Shown: positions 47,501 to 60,400, numbered from the stretch's first letter. The stretch: DNA of 64,000 nucleotides from Sophora flavescens (GCA_030762895.1 CM061063.1:52407196-52471195), one strand, 5' to 3'. Program-made: numbers and translations. The notes: generated by a model not told the origin, from the letters alone.

Positions 47501-50500
47501 CTAATGTGAGAACACTTTAAAGTGAAATGGAAAAAAAATATTCAATAAAGAAAACAACGTAAAAATGCCAACGTAGACATCTCTAGATAAGCAATGCAAG
47601 CATTACCTCAATTTCCTGTCCAGACTGGTATTTGATCGTAACATCATATTTCGCAAGGAAAGTCCTGATACATTTGAAGACGCTTCAAATCTTCTAGGGA
47701 ATAGGAGGCTTTCCTCCTTCTCGACACTGTAAGAAGGGACGAAAAAATAAATACTAGTCAACTGATAAGTCTTGTAACTGGCAGTACATACACATTACAC
47801 AAGGACCTAAAGGCCATTTGGCCAATGCATAGCCAGAAGTTGCCATCAAATGTACAAATGCAGAAGGCTTCAATATACCCTGTTCCTCCTAGTTTCACTA
47901 AAGTGCAGTTTTTGGTCCCCTTATTTTCAATTGAAACCGTGTTATCTTATCCTCATCGCTCTCAAATTGATAAAATTAAGCGGCCTTTTCAAAAAATGAG
48001 GTACTCTTTTTTATTGACTTTGCTGGCTTAGATACAATGTGGCACAATGCTACAACAGGAAAAAGAGTGACAAGTCAATATCTATCGGACAAGAGGACTA
48101 AATTGCATGAATTTGAAAACTATGATTATAAGATTTTTACAATTAAAATTAGGGGTCAACATCAAAATTTAGAGAAACTAAAGGAAGCAAAAGTGCAATT
48201 AAGCCAAAGCAAATAAATAACCAGTGTTTCCAAACCTCTCAGGATCTAACCTCTCTGAAACCCCATATAAAGGACTGTTTGGTTCTAATGGTGAATCGCA
48301 AGAATCATTTTCTGCTGAATCACTCTCTCCTGCTGCATAGATATGTGTCATAAAAATTGACTTGGTTGATTGTGGTAACAATTGACCAGGAAAACGCATA
48401 AGATCAACCAGCAGTTCCACAGAATTTAATACAACTATCACAGACATATGCTTGTATGAGTCTACACATTCAGCATCCCCATCTTTTGGAAAACCCTGAC
48501 AAAGAGGATTGAGAAACAAGACATATCCTTTAAAATTTGATACGATGATAAATAAAATTGAATATTCGTAATTAATTCTTTTGCTAAGGACATCGTCGTT
48601 AGATCAAAACATTAGTGAACTAGTAATCAAGTGTACGGCAGATGGTCATTTTGACCACCAAAAGAAATCAGAGGTTACCATCAGAAGCCTACTTTCAAGA
48701 CCTACAGCATCCGCTAGTACTTTAAATAAGATAGCTCGAGGACGGCATGAACCATGCCTTATTTGCCCCAGCATCTGGACACCACGATTCTCAAACATAT
48801 GGGAGGTTTCCTCTAGCGCAGCTTTTGCTGGACTTTCCACATTTGGTCGCTTATAAAAATCAGCAACCTGCGCAGAAATTGAGGTCAAAATAAATGCAAA
48901 GCACCTTTTAATAAGCTTAGAAAATAAACTAAATAATGAATACAAGAAAGCTCTAATGGATAATACATAGTTCACATTAGTCCCAGTAATGCCTACGAAC
49001 AAACTTATAATTGATAATTGAAATGGAATAGTTTCATTTGAAACAAAGTTGCAGAAAACAGAAAATATGAATAGCACAGCCAACTTAAATGAACATGTTT
49101 CTAGAAAATTGACACTAGGACTATATAGGAAAATGTTTGACATTGTTAAATACATTTTTTACAAGGAAAAAATTCTTCTTGCAAGATAACCATAGTACAA
49201 TAATCATAAATTAAGAACTCCCTACACAGTAAACAACAGCTACACAATAAGATACATAGAAGTAAATACTACATACTAATATGAATAGCACAGCCAACTA
49301 AACTGAACACATTTCTAGAAAGTTGACAGTAGGACTATTAGGGGAAAAAATCTCACTGCATGATGACCATGGAGCAATAATCATATATTAGGAAATCCAT
49401 GCACAGAAAACAGACCTACAGAATAAGATTCAATAAAAAAACATACTAATCCAGCTATCTTCTTAATCATCGCAGCTGGATTTGAGTTCAATCCTTTAAC
49501 TAATGCCACAATTAGTTGCTTCAACATGGATAGCTTTCTATCTTTCTCTGCATCCACAAGAATGATATCAGCCCGAAAACCCCCTCCACTCAAAGCATGA
49601 AGCTCGTCCAAAGTAGGAATACTATCAAAAAGTTTCTTCAGTCTTTTCTCCTGCACATTATCAGATTAATTAATGAAAAAACATATGTTGAAAAAAACAT
49701 TTTAGTTACACATGAAGAACAGGAATAACACCTATAAACTATAACTACGCACCATAAATGAGCAAAAGGTTATTGCTAAAAAAATAATAAAATTATATTG
49801 TTAAGTAAATTGACTGTACAGCTTAGTAACCATAAGAACTTCACAAAATAGATATATTAAACACATAAGCAAAAAATTGATCATCTTCCATCAGGAAACT
49901 TCATCTGATTCCTATGAGGTTACAGTGCCCCACATTCTGGAAGAACTTACAGACTAATGCTTACACATGAAATTTATGTGTACACAATAGAGTATGTATC
50001 ATACTCATTGTTAAATTCCAGAATATACTGAGTTTACCTCTTCCTGCAAAAAGAAATTATCCTTTCTTTAACAATCAATGACACCTCTAATGGTTTTCAA
50101 AAAAAGAAAGATATCTCTAATGATATTACAAATACTAACTACTTTGCACCAGCTAAACACATGTTTTAACCCTTTGCCTCTAGTGTGTTTAACCAAAGTA
50201 AAAATGTGCTGTTAAGCAACAAGAACCTTAGCCTTTGCATGCATATTGCTACTCCAGCTCCACTAATTCCGTCAAGCACTACCCACATGTATGCTACACC
50301 ACCCTTACCAAGTAGCTACAAAAGATCCTTAAAGCCATTCCTAAATTCATGTAATCTAAGTACTTAAACATTAAAAATGTGTAGTTTGTATAACTCTGAA
50401 TTTTCCCAAAAACATTGCTTCGCAGGGGGGTTTTCTTTTCCAAGTTTTCATAAATAAAGAATTATTAAGAGAGGGTGAAGAAGATAGTACAGAACGGAAG

Positions 50501-51308
50501 AAAATATCCTCCTAATACATAAATAAGATAAACAAAGAAAACAATTCTCAAAAAGATATAAATAGAACATTAAAATTGATAGGATGTTTTCCTTGCATGT
50601 AATAGAACTAGAAATTCCAACTCAACTCAGATATTCTCAACTAATGGAATATAACTCTGTTTATCTATCAATGCGATTGGCATTTATCATTTCGATTTAA
50701 TATCTCTAATTCAACGAGTAAGTCATTGAAAACACACTATACTTGTAACATGATCAATCAAAATGTATCATGCCAGGAACGTATCATATATTATTTAAAA
50801 CTGTAAAGAAAACAAACACAAAATTAAAACAATAACAGCTCTGTAAAGAACACATATCAAGGACTCAAGCAAATTTGATGGGGCGAATTTGGAATAAGAA
50901 ACAAAACAAAAGAAAATTAAAAATCTTACAAAGAAGTATCAAATTCCACTTTTCAGCAATAATTACACACAAGAAATTACTAGCAAGTAGCAACTCTAGC
51001 AAGAGCAATTGGATGTCCTGACTCCTGACTAAGAAGGTATTATATGAATAAATCCTCACCGGAATGACTGAATAAAAACCATTTGGTATCGGTTCTGAAA
51101 GCATTCCAGTACACCAGAGAATTTGTGATGCTCTCTGAGGTGAAATAACATCTTGGTTAGAATGTCTAGGTGATTCTTTATTATTTAAGGCCTCATGCCG
51201 AGAACCCAAAGAAACAGATCCAAATCTTTCAACAAAATCTGAAGGCCACCATGACATGTTGGATGGCCTTTGCTCTGTCGGTCCTGCATCTTCTCGTGTC
51301 TCCTCCAT
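38562..51308 (-). CDS. Raf-like MAPKKK with EDR1 domain (Raf13-15, B1-type)
   Basis: I reconstructed 16 coding exons with GT/AG borders: 51060-51308, 49447-49650, 48679-48867, 48236-48495, 47607-47726, 47297-47374, 45623-45718, 44897-44995, 42226-42346, 41216-41504, 40252-40375, 40138-40157, 39703-39859, 38971-39259, 38775-38847, 38562-38644. They sum to 2451 bp (816 residues), in phase throughout, ATG 51308 to TGA 38562. Exons 1-4 encode the EDR1/CTR1-type regulatory domain (TLDELHALSGGGF, RGVQMLGQIRHGSCRPRA). The middle is Ser/Arg-rich. Exons 10-16 are the kinase: glycine loop GIGFFAEV, lysine in VAIKVF, HRDVKSANCL, DFGLS, GTPEWMAPE. The loop has Ala at the third glycine. The type resembles Arabidopsis At3g58640/At2g31010 (from memory). 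No break is seen. Substrate and pathway cannot be told from sequence. Confidence 0.9.
40138..40157 (-). other. 20-bp micro-exon of the Raf-like gene
   Basis: Exon 12 encodes only RLRHPN plus split codons. It is bounded by ttttccccag and a GTACTC donor, and it is required to keep the kinase frame between ITILS and VILFLGA. Confidence 0.85.
41769..42034 (-). mobile_element. TRIM element in intron 9 of the Raf-like gene
   Basis: Minus strand: a short 5' LTR (41985-42034, TGTTAAAGTCCCACATC...CTAATT), primer site TGGTATCAGAGCC (41972-41984), non-coding internal about 90 bp, G/A-rich tract, then 3' LTR (41769-41883, TGTTAAAAGTCCCACATTGG). The two LTRs share their ends, but the right one lacks about 65 bp of the middle. 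This is a different family from the TRIM at 22.2 kb. Confidence 0.65.
43048..44625 (-). mobile_element. LTR element fragment in intron 8 of the Raf-like gene
   Basis: Minus strand: an LTR at 44482-44625 (ends TGTTAC...TACAACA) is followed by a primer-like site TGGTATCAAAG (44471-44481). Sequence resembling part of the LTR (ggcttgtacac, gttattagtc) recurs at about 43060-43103 and may be a truncated 3' LTR. The interior has small open frames (43322-43612, 43713-44042) without recognisable gag or pol and contains a MITE (44168-44376). Confidence 0.5.
44168..44376. mobile_element. MITE nested in the intron-8 element
   Basis: Inverted repeat about 209 bp: left acctgtttagtttgagaaaaca..., right inward ttagggtgtgtttggttaaagaaaaca. 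The inner parts (tttttgttttcattaataattgcaaaa / tttgcaattattaatgaaaat) also pair. Confidence 0.65.
47840..48205. mobile_element. Possible MITE in intron 4 of the Raf-like gene
   Basis: gtgcagtttttggtcccc near 47903 and, inverted, ttgcacttttgcttcc near 48180 could be the ends of a fold-back like the ggtcccc class. The pairing is short and the borders are unclear. Confidence 0.25.
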
Positions 51309-52447
51309 GTTCTTATATATTTGGAATGTAAAACCATTTCGCTGTACTTCTTAACCCATATGAGAAGTGTCAGAGCCAAAGGCTGTTATCAAACCACAAA
51401 TCATTAAAATACATACTTTAGTAGCTCCAACAGTTTCAAGTTGGAGGCCATGTGACCTGCATGAACCAAATAACAAGGTATTTGTCATATTATGAAGAAA
51501 AAAATATATTAGTATGTAAAGGACAGCTAATTTTCAACTCATCACATACCAAATAAATCTGAAATATTTCCAAGAGCCAATTAAGTTAACGTACAAAATA
51601 AAAGTTGCAAAATTTGTTAAAAATACCCTAGCTCCTTCAGTGCAATAATCTCTCTGGATTAAATTCCCACAAGTCACAACTGGCACTAATGTATCAGTCA
51701 CTTAGATGATCCTGGAAGCAACCATAGGAGATAATTTCAGAACTGCTATTACCAACTATGATGAGCACAAGGACATAAAGAAGCAAGGATGATCTCAATC
51801 AAAATCATGCAGTAAACAAGTTAACATTAAACAACCATGGTGTAAATCTCTCTGAAAGTTTGGCATTCCCAATATATCCTTTTCACGGGTATGCCGGCAT
51901 GCCACAGAGAAACATAGGATGTTGAACTTGTAGTCTACCCTCACTCTCGAAGGGATGTGAAACCATGAGTAGAAGTTGACTATTGAGACCTATAGACCAC
52001 TTCCAACTCAGAGCACCTCCATCCAAGTTCCAACTAATAAAAGAAGAAATCAAAACAACCGTCTCCTACATCTATGATGTAGCTATTGACGCGGACATTT
52101 ATACTTTAGATATCATGGTTAAAGTTATATTGTGATTATATCAAATAATCAAACCATTCTTGTGAATGAGAAAAATCTAATTCGCACCCTTGCGCTTGCG
52201 CATAATGTGCTGAATGCTGGCATTCCCTCACATTTTAACTCCAATTATAACTCCAAATGTCACACATCTATATTGGAATTCCTCACATTTTCTCACAATT
52301 CCCTTCATTTACACCAAAGATTCTCTCCTATATACTCTCTTATTTCAGATATCATCATTTTAATTTTTATTATATAATTTCCATCCACAGTTTCCAACTA
52401 AACCAACTATCCCTTCTCTTCCCGTGGTCAACTTTTGTTTCCTTATA
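51309..52447 (-). other. Probable 5'-UTR intron of the Raf-like gene, proximal part
   Basis: Upstream of the start codon the minus strand shows a possible untranslated exon (acceptor ttcatgcag before 51459, running to about 51415). Otherwise no gene is seen. The rest to 53918 would be intron if transcription starts at the TATA box near 54005. Confidence 0.4.
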
Positions 52448-53487
52448 TGATTTCTACACTTGTCCTAGTCACAAAATGAAAGAGAGAGCTGCGGATTTAA
52501 TGTCAAATCATCTCCTTTTATTCATTCATCAGCTAATGTATTTCTAAAATTAAATCAGTACTATCGAAAACGACAAAAACAGAAAGAAAAATTATAACGC
52601 CACCACGCATCGCATGAGGATAGAACAAGTTATGTCAATAACAACAGTACAACATAGAAACTGCACACAGCACGAGGATAAAACCGGTTACTTCTCACAT
52701 GGTTTGCATGAACAACTACAGCAGCTGCAGTAGCAAAAACTTCAAAGCAATTACAAGCACTCGCAATTTCAACGTTCATCCATCTAATGATTTCTACACT
52801 TGTCCTAGTCACAAAATGAAAGAGAGCGCTGCGGATTTCATGTTAAATCATCTCCTTTTATTCATTCATTAACTAATGTATTTCTAAAATTAAATCAGTA
52901 CTATCGAAAACGACAAAAACAGAAACAAAAATTATAACGCCATCACGCATCGCATGAGGATAGAACAAGTTACTTTACTTCAATGACAACAGTACAACTT
53001 AGAAACTGCATTCGGCACGAGGATAGAACCAGCTACTTCTCACATCACATGGTTTGCATGAACAACTACAGCAGCTGCAGTAGCAAAAACTTCAAAGCAA
53101 TTACAAGCACTCGCAATTTCAACGTTCATCCATCTAATGATTTCTACACTTGTCCTAGTCACAAAATGAAAGAGAGCGCTGCGGATTTCATGTTAAATCA
53201 TCTCCTTTTATTCATTCATTAACTAATGTATTTCTAAAATTAAATCAGTACTATCGAAAACGACAAAAACAGAAACAAAAATTATAACGCCATCACGCAT
53301 CGCATGAGGATAGAACAAGTTACTTTACTTCAATGACAACAGTACAACTTAGAAACTGCATTCGGCACGAGGATAGAACCAGCTACTTCTCACATCACAT
53401 GGTTTGCATGAACAACTACAGCAGCTGCAGTAGCAAAAACTTCAAAGCAATTACAAGCACTCGCAATTTCAAAGTTTATCCATCTAA
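52448..53487. repeat. Threefold tandem repeat of 340-350 bp
   Basis: Units start at 52448, 52788 and 53138, each with tgatttctacacttgtcctag, and the last ends near 53487. The second and third are both 350 bp and nearly identical over the part I compared; the first is 340 bp and more diverged. Each unit contains acaactacagcagctgcagtag. Open frames within it follow the repeat period and are not genes. Confidence 0.9.
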
Positions 53488-53919
53488 TGAATCTAATTTT
53501 CAAGATTGAAAGTTGCATAAGAAACAGAAAACAAGTAAAAATCACACAACACATACACGCATTCCGATCAAACTCCTGTTTCTTAAGAGGATCAAGCTTC
53601 GAACATTCAAACATGTTTATATTATATAATACGCAGAATCATCTCCATTCACACTAAAACCTAAATCGCCAATAAGCAAAAGAAGAAAAAAAAACTGAAT
53701 ATATGAAAGGAAGATTCAATGGTCAAACATCCAATGCAAAGAGAGCGAGAGAGACAAGAGGCATGAAGTGAGAACGGTATGGCTACGGATATGACAAAAG
53801 ATGAAACAAAGATAACGGAATTGAAGTTACCGCCAATAAGATGACTAAAATCCAAATGAAAAAATAACGATGAAGAATAAGAAGAAAGCGTAGAGAGACA
53901 AAAAGAGGAGCGGTTATAC

Positions 53920-53980
53920 CAGGAAGCAAAAAGAGGTCGAATCCAAGCATTTGAGCGCAAAACTTCGTTCACATTCCTAA
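53920..53980 (-). other. Predicted first (untranslated) exon of the Raf-like gene
   Basis: Transcription from the TATA box at 54002-54010 would begin near 53975 on the minus strand. A donor (CCTG|GTATAA) at 53920/53919 would end a short leader exon. Spacing is reasonable but there is no transcript to confirm it. Confidence 0.35.
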
Positions 53981-54001
53981 CGCATTTGAATCTCAATCCC
54001 T

Positions 54002-54010
54002 CTTTTTATA
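54002..54010 (-). promoter_or_regulatory. TATA box for the Raf-like gene
   Basis: The minus strand reads TCTATAAAAAGAGG, a good plant TATA box. It lies 2.7 kb upstream of the start codon, beyond the tandem repeat. The flank to 54280 is purine-rich on the plus strand (pyrimidine-rich on the transcribed sense), as in many plant promoters. Confidence 0.5.
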
Positions 54011-54299
54011 GAGACGGTGAATTGGTGAAAAAGGCATTACGCAATACACACACGCACGCAGGCCAATACGAGTCAAGTAGAGAGAAAAAGACAGAAACAA
54101 AGCGTGATGGAAACGAGGAAAGTGAAAGGGAGAGAAAGAGGGATGGATTTGATTTTTTTTTTTCTTTATTTTTTATATTTTGGGTTTTGGATTATGGAAT
54201 GAGAGAAAGCAATGGGGTATTGAGTTTGTAAGAGAGTTTATGGTTGAGTGTTGTTCGAGTTGAGAAGTAGAGAGAGGAGCAAAGGAAGCAAGAGTGGTG

Positions 54300-54310
54300 G
54301 GTCACGTGCA
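54300..54310. promoter_or_regulatory. G-box (CACGTG) in the upstream region
   Basis: A CACGTG palindrome at 54303-54308 lies about 300 bp upstream of the predicted TATA box. It is a binding site for bZIP and bHLH factors in plants; function here is inference. It is followed by ggtcaggtcaggtcag, a short tandem triplet. Confidence 0.35.
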
Positions 54311-54580
54311 AGGGCGAGAGGTCAGGTCAGGTCAGAGGGATCTACGGACCGCTCTCAGTCATCCAGCTAGCTGCAGAGTTGGCTCTCCTGTCCTACTTCC
54401 GCGTGAGAATTCACATTTCACAACCCTTTTTTTTTTTAACTCGGATATTCATCAAGAAATCCATTTAAGGGAATAGATTTTTTTTTGTAAGCTCCACTAT
54501 CAACCACGTCATACCATGTTGGTTGCACAACCCTTCTTCTTTGTTATAACTTATGTTCATTATTTGTTGTTTTTTATACG

Positions 54581-54873
54581 GTTAAAATAATATTTGGTCC
54601 CTATACGTGATACGAATTCTCAATTTGGTCCATATACATAAAAAATTATTAATATGGCCTCTGTACATACTGAAAGTCTCCATTTGGTCCCTGCCATACA
54701 AAATTTTAGGGACTGATTTGATAATTTTTTGCTCGTATATGGACTAAACGGGTAACTTATATGGACCAAATGGAGACTTTCTGTATGTATAGAGACCATT
54801 TTAATATTTTTTTATGTATAGGGACCAAATCGAGAATCCGTGTCAGGTGTAGGGACCAAAATATTACTTTAAC
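54581..54873. mobile_element. Fold-back MITE (ggtccct class)
   Basis: The left end gttaaaataatatttggtccct and the inverted right end gttaaagtaatattttggtcc pair. The arms (gagtctccatttggtccc / gggaccaaatggagact) pair almost to the centre near 54727. Confidence 0.75.
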
Positions 54874-56153
54874 ATTTTTATACCAATTAATTAATTAATT
54901 ATGTGTAGTATTACTATTATTAAATTTGGAAAAATAACACTAATATCCTTTTAAATTTGACCTAATTATATTCGATATTTTTCTTAATAAAAAATTGTAC
55001 TCGCATTTTTTAGAATTTAGTTATTATTATTACAATTAGGGAATATAATTAAATTAAATATTAATCCCCTTAGGACTCGTTTGATGGTTAGGATAAGAAA
55101 GATAGGATAGGATAAACTATCATATACTGTCTGAAACTATTGTTATTTACATTAAGACGTACTATTATGAAGAGTTTTTCGTCAAAAAAAAGAAAGAAAG
55201 AATAGTTTTATATTCTTATTCAAAAAAAAAGAAAAAAGAATAGTTTTATAAATCTTTTCATTTTGTTATGATTGAATAAAAATAAGATTCAATTACAATA
55301 TATTTTTTATATTGACAATTAATCATATATTATCACATAATTACAAATATTTGACGTTTAAATAAACTATCTTAAATTGTTTCAAAAATAAATAAATAAA
55401 CTATCTTAAAAGAATGATTTTTTTTTTGACTAAATAAAAGAATGATATATAGTTGGTTAACAATGTAAAACTTTACATTAATGATGTATCAAGATTAAAA
55501 GAATCCAAAATTTATTTTATATTATTCCTTCAAAAAAAATATTGTATATTAAAAATTATTTTTTAAAATATTCACCTCATCGTTATTTTAAAAAAAACAA
55601 AAAAAAAACTCGAGAACGTTATGAAAAATTTCATGGCAAAACACAGTTTAGTATGTCTCATTTTTATTATCTGGTTTAATTATTTTATAAATTTTTAAGT
55701 AGTGTTATTTCCTTATTCTTATTATTGATAAACTCAGATTTAATTATTTTACTTGATTTTCTAAAATATATACGCAATCATGGATCGACAGCCAAGAATA
55801 ATATACTAACTAATTTTTAAACGGCAGCCATAAGCAAAGACGAAGACTTATATGTATGAATAATATTTTCATTATTTTGGTACTAGTTGGTACGATCTTG
55901 GTGGACCATGGAGGTCAATTGGCTCCAATCAATTCAAAACCTTGATAAGCTGCCACGCACGTGGGTAATTAGTATATGACCAAGTTTGATGATTGTCGTA
56001 TTATAATATGAATGATTTTGAGATTTTTCTTAAAAGGATTGGTTATGGAGTTACGGTATCTTCACTTTTTTAACTAAACTTTTAATAGCGCGGTAATTTA
56101 AAATATTAGTGACAATAAAATTATTATTAAGTAGATTTTTTTATCGGTACATA
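54874..56153. other. Intergenic, no gene supported
   Basis: AT-rich with A/T runs. Nothing recognised. Confidence 0.5.
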
Positions 56154-56478
56154 GAGTGCGTTTGGATAAACAATTTAATTAAGAGCTTATCACATAAGAC
56201 CTTATTGTATGATAGCTTAAGCTATAAGCGCTTAAAGAAAGAAAAAGAAAGAAAGGGACATAAGAGGATTCGAATAGTGAAAAACACGGAGAGGGTGTTT
56301 AGTGCATAAGCTCTTATGATAATTCCATAAGCTTCTCCCAATAACTTATGAAAATAAGTCAAAATCTCCTTATGGGATATTATAAGTTATTTTTATAAGC
56401 TCTGCCAAACACACTACATAAGAGCTTATGTCATCAGATAAGTCAAAAGGAGTTTAAATAAGTTCTTCTAAACGCCAT
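56154..56478. mobile_element. MITE, second copy of the 34126-34455 family
   Basis: 325 bp, same orientation as the copy at 34 kb. Ends gagtgcgtttggataaa and, inverted, gatggcgtttagaagaac. The two copies match over their whole length with scattered differences. Confidence 0.75.
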
Positions 56479-56824
56479 CATAATAATAAATTGATATCAA
56501 TGAAATGAAATTTTAAATTGTTCCAATGTAAGGAGATTTTTTTACATAGAGAGAAGATATAAAAACTTGTCTTTAAAAAAAAAAAAGATCTAAAAGCTTC
56601 CATACTTTAGAAATACACCCCAATAGTACAAACTATATTTACATTTTGTTTGATTTAAGTGAAATTAAAAACAACAAAATATGAAAAAGAGAGGAAATAG
56701 AACGACTTTGTAATTTTCTCTCATTTTATTAGCGAGAGGGAAAAAAAGTTAGTGGAACTTGCATAAAAAAATTTCTGGCCTATGTATATGACAGGGGAAG
56801 GCTTATATATGTATACTTTACACA
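56479..56824. other. Intergenic, no gene supported
   Basis: AT-rich flank of the CACTA element; nothing recognised. Confidence 0.5.
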
Positions 56825-56839
56825 CACTAGTGTAGAAAA

Positions 56840-57160
56840 AGGATTTCACATCGATTATTTTTGGTTTTTCATATCGGTTTTCAAACCGATATTGAAAAGA
56901 CCGATGTTGTTTATTGTTACTTTTCACATTGGTTTTAAAACTGATGTTTAAAGTACAATTTTAACAGCGGTTTTTAAATAACTAATGTGGAAAGTTCATT
57001 TGTCACATGCGTAACCTATTAAAAATATCACTTTCCACATCGGTTTAAGCATAAACCGTTATGGAAATTAGACTTTACACATCGGTTTTCATAAAAACCG
57101 ATGTAGAAATTGCACTTTCCACATCGTTTTTTTATTAACCGATGTGTAAAGTCTAATTTT
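56840..57160. repeat. CACTA subterminal palindromes
   Basis: At least six units of roughly 40 bp, each with the pattern cacatcggtttt ... aaaaccgatgtg (for example 56869-56910, 57033-57062, 57074-57111, 57118-57142). In En/Spm-type elements subterminal arrays bind the TNPA-type protein; here each unit is itself a hairpin. Confidence 0.75.
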
Positions 57161-57484
57161 TTTAAAAAACTCTTTTTTTTTACATTTCTATCATTCATTT
57201 CCCATGTTTCAGTAATGCAGATCAATACCAGAATAACATATTCTAAATATTCTTAACACAATCACTTTTGTACAACAAAAACACACTAAATATTATTAAT
57301 ATATACTGAATTTATTACGAACAATACATATGTACTTCAATTACATTCAGACAACAAAGATAATTAGAAACCAAAAAGCTATATGATATATTATAGATTT
57401 CATATCAAAATACATATGATCAGTCAAAAGTACACTACAGCTAGTACATGATAAGTTTTTAAACTAACTATACATATATACAAA

Positions 57485-60400
57485 TTATGGTTGGTACACT
57501 TCAAGAAAGAAAGTTGCCCAACGCCTCCTTATGTTGTTGATGTCGGAATCAGATAATGGAGTTGGATTGTTGAATATCTGCAAGTTTAATTGGACAAAAG
57601 ATTACATCTTTTAAGTAATAAACTAACATAAAACATATGACGAATCTATAAATGTTACTTCTATTTGTTACCAATTAACATTTACCTCGTGCCATCTTTC
57701 AGTGATCCTGGAGGAGATAATTTCGAACATCCACTTCATCACATAGTATCCACATTCCAATGATCCACGTTGCATACATGACTACGTACAAATGAAACTC
57801 AATTAGAATATGAGGAATTAAATAGAAATCGATAATTATACCCACTGCATTTGAAGCGTTTGAACTAATAAATATCTTACATTATGAATAATCCATCTGA
57901 TAGCCCGACGCCTTTCACCACGCAACATGTGGTTTGCATTAATAGAACTATCATGACAAAATAAGCATTAATTAAAGTATATCTAATAGATTTCAGCTAA
58001 TTAAAACAACTGCATTACAGATTATAAAGTATTTTAATGCTTACGTTTCGATGATCATCTTCGGTTCATTCGCCAGCTTATTTCCAATTGAGCAGAAGAA
58101 GACCACGACGTTCATCCTAGGGTACAAGATCAACAGTTGTCAATGCTTGCTGTATTTGCGGAACAATTAGTGACTAAGTCATATAGTTATAATTAAATAA
58201 CCGGTACTTACTTATTGAGATAAGGCGCAAGGTAGAATTGATGATCGTCTCGGGCAAGTATATCACGTATGGTGGTGGCCGGGTCTTCTGATGCTAAGAG
58301 AACATCATCGTGAATGAACATGGGGTCAATGAACCCATAAGGGCGAGGTTACCCTGATCAACTAACATACAATACAGATACCTAATATATTGAAAAAACA
58401 TGTTAATTATCATAGTATTTAAAATTTAATTACTTAACTTATAAATAAAATGTACTTACGTGCACCATAACGATAGGTGTGCAGAACTAGCCATTTCTTT
58501 ATCGAGTACAATCTCCATAAGTTCCTTCTTTGGGATATACAGTTCGTCACCTGGGCTGACATCATGTTCCAACCTTACCAAAGCTGCGTCATTCTCCATG
58601 GTAACAACCTGTACAGCCAGAAGTTTAAAAACATCACCAGGTGCCCCTTTGTCGATCCCCTAAACAACAAAGATATATATTAGTAATCACAGATAAGTTA
58701 TTTCATTCGTAATTAATTTAATGGTCAAATGAATACCTTGGCAGGAGCAGACATCTCTGGTCTTCCTCGATCCGACCTTTTAGGCAGAATATCATTTCCA
58801 ACATCCTATAAGGAATAAAAGTAAAGCATCATCTTTAAACAATAATAAATAATTTCAACTATGAATATAGAAAAACACAACTAACTGAATACCTCAGATG
58901 CAACAAGAAAGCTGACCAGTCTTCTTGGCCAAGAGATGAAGTTACCGGGGGCCTGACACACTGTTTGAACCTCCTCGGTGGGCACAGGGACTCGAGCATC
59001 AGCATCTCGAATAATCTCAACAACGACCCTCACCTGATCATCCGGTAATAAACGATGGTGTATGGTATTACCTAAGTTATTATGTGCCCTCCCCAATGCC
59101 ACTAAGCGGTGATCATGATGATCATCAACATACAACTCACACCTATCAGGGTCGTCATCATCATCATCATCACCACCATCATTTTCAGGCTGATGAGGAG
59201 GATCACATGAGCCCTTAGTGCTCACATGGACAGAGGGTTGGACACCGGCTGTCATTTGCTGGGACATAGAAGTCAATATTGTCATCTGCTGGGCAAACTG
59301 CTCGGCCATCTCCTGTCTAAGCTCAGCTGCAATCTCCTGTTTTAGCCATGCTCTATCTGCATCAACATCCCTGTGGCATTGGTGTGAAGATGAACCATGG
59401 TATTGGCGAATGCCGATGCCCCATCCAACACCAATGACACGGCCCGGGTGGTCTGGTTTACCGATTACGGCAGCAGCTAAGATATCATCGCGTCCTCTAG
59501 GAACAAAGGTTCCTTGGGTTACCTGCTCGTCCAAGGCATCCTATAACATATAAAATATCAGGTCATATTACAATTCGGTAACAATATTAAAATGACAATT
59601 ACAATTCAAACTATACTTACAATCTTCTCAGCTACTTGGCGGGCCTCCTCAGATGTATATTGTCCCGTTTTTCTTTGTCGGGCCCTCTTCCATTTACGAT
59701 GGCGTGGGGGTGGAGGTGGATCAACAACTTCTAGACGATTTTCAGCGTTAGGATCCGCCTGAGATGCTGCTTCCTGACGTGCTTTCTTTTCCTCTTCCAC
59801 CATTATCTGACCAAGTTTTTTATATCCCCCACGAGACATGACATGGGGGTAGACATTCTTGTTTTGGTTTTCCTGCCCTTTTTTCCTCTTCTCCTGTTAT
59901 AAATAGAAGACAATTAAATTACATAAGTAAATAAAATTAATGAAATTACATAAATTTAGAGACAAATCAAATAAGTTAAACTGAAAGCTGGGATCATGTC
60001 GGCTCTGAACAAAACGATCCCACGTCGCCTGGTCAAGAAACGGGTACACCTCAAGTGGGTTCTTTTCACATGTTGGATTGAATACATAGTATTTGCCCAG
60101 GTCGACCTTAAAAGCCCTCCAATGCTCACCAGCATACTTTATCAAACGCTTCTTCATATTCGTCGTATCTGGTATGTCAAAGGTGAGCTACATTAACACC
60201 AAAAGAATCAACGAATTACTGTATGATATTAATAAGATTAAAATAAAATAGATACATACAAACACAGGACGTAAAAGTATAGATACCATAATACTCTCCC
60301 ATATCTGATCCTTCACGTCCGTCGGTACATCTTTCCAATTATCAATAAGTATATTAGGCCTGCTTCTAGCAAGGGTCACCACAAAACTGTTAAACTGCTC

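Noticed and set aside
52630..53614. Repeated minus-strand ORFs with an AAAVVVHANH stretch
   Set aside because: They recur with the period of the tandem repeat and have no start context or domain.
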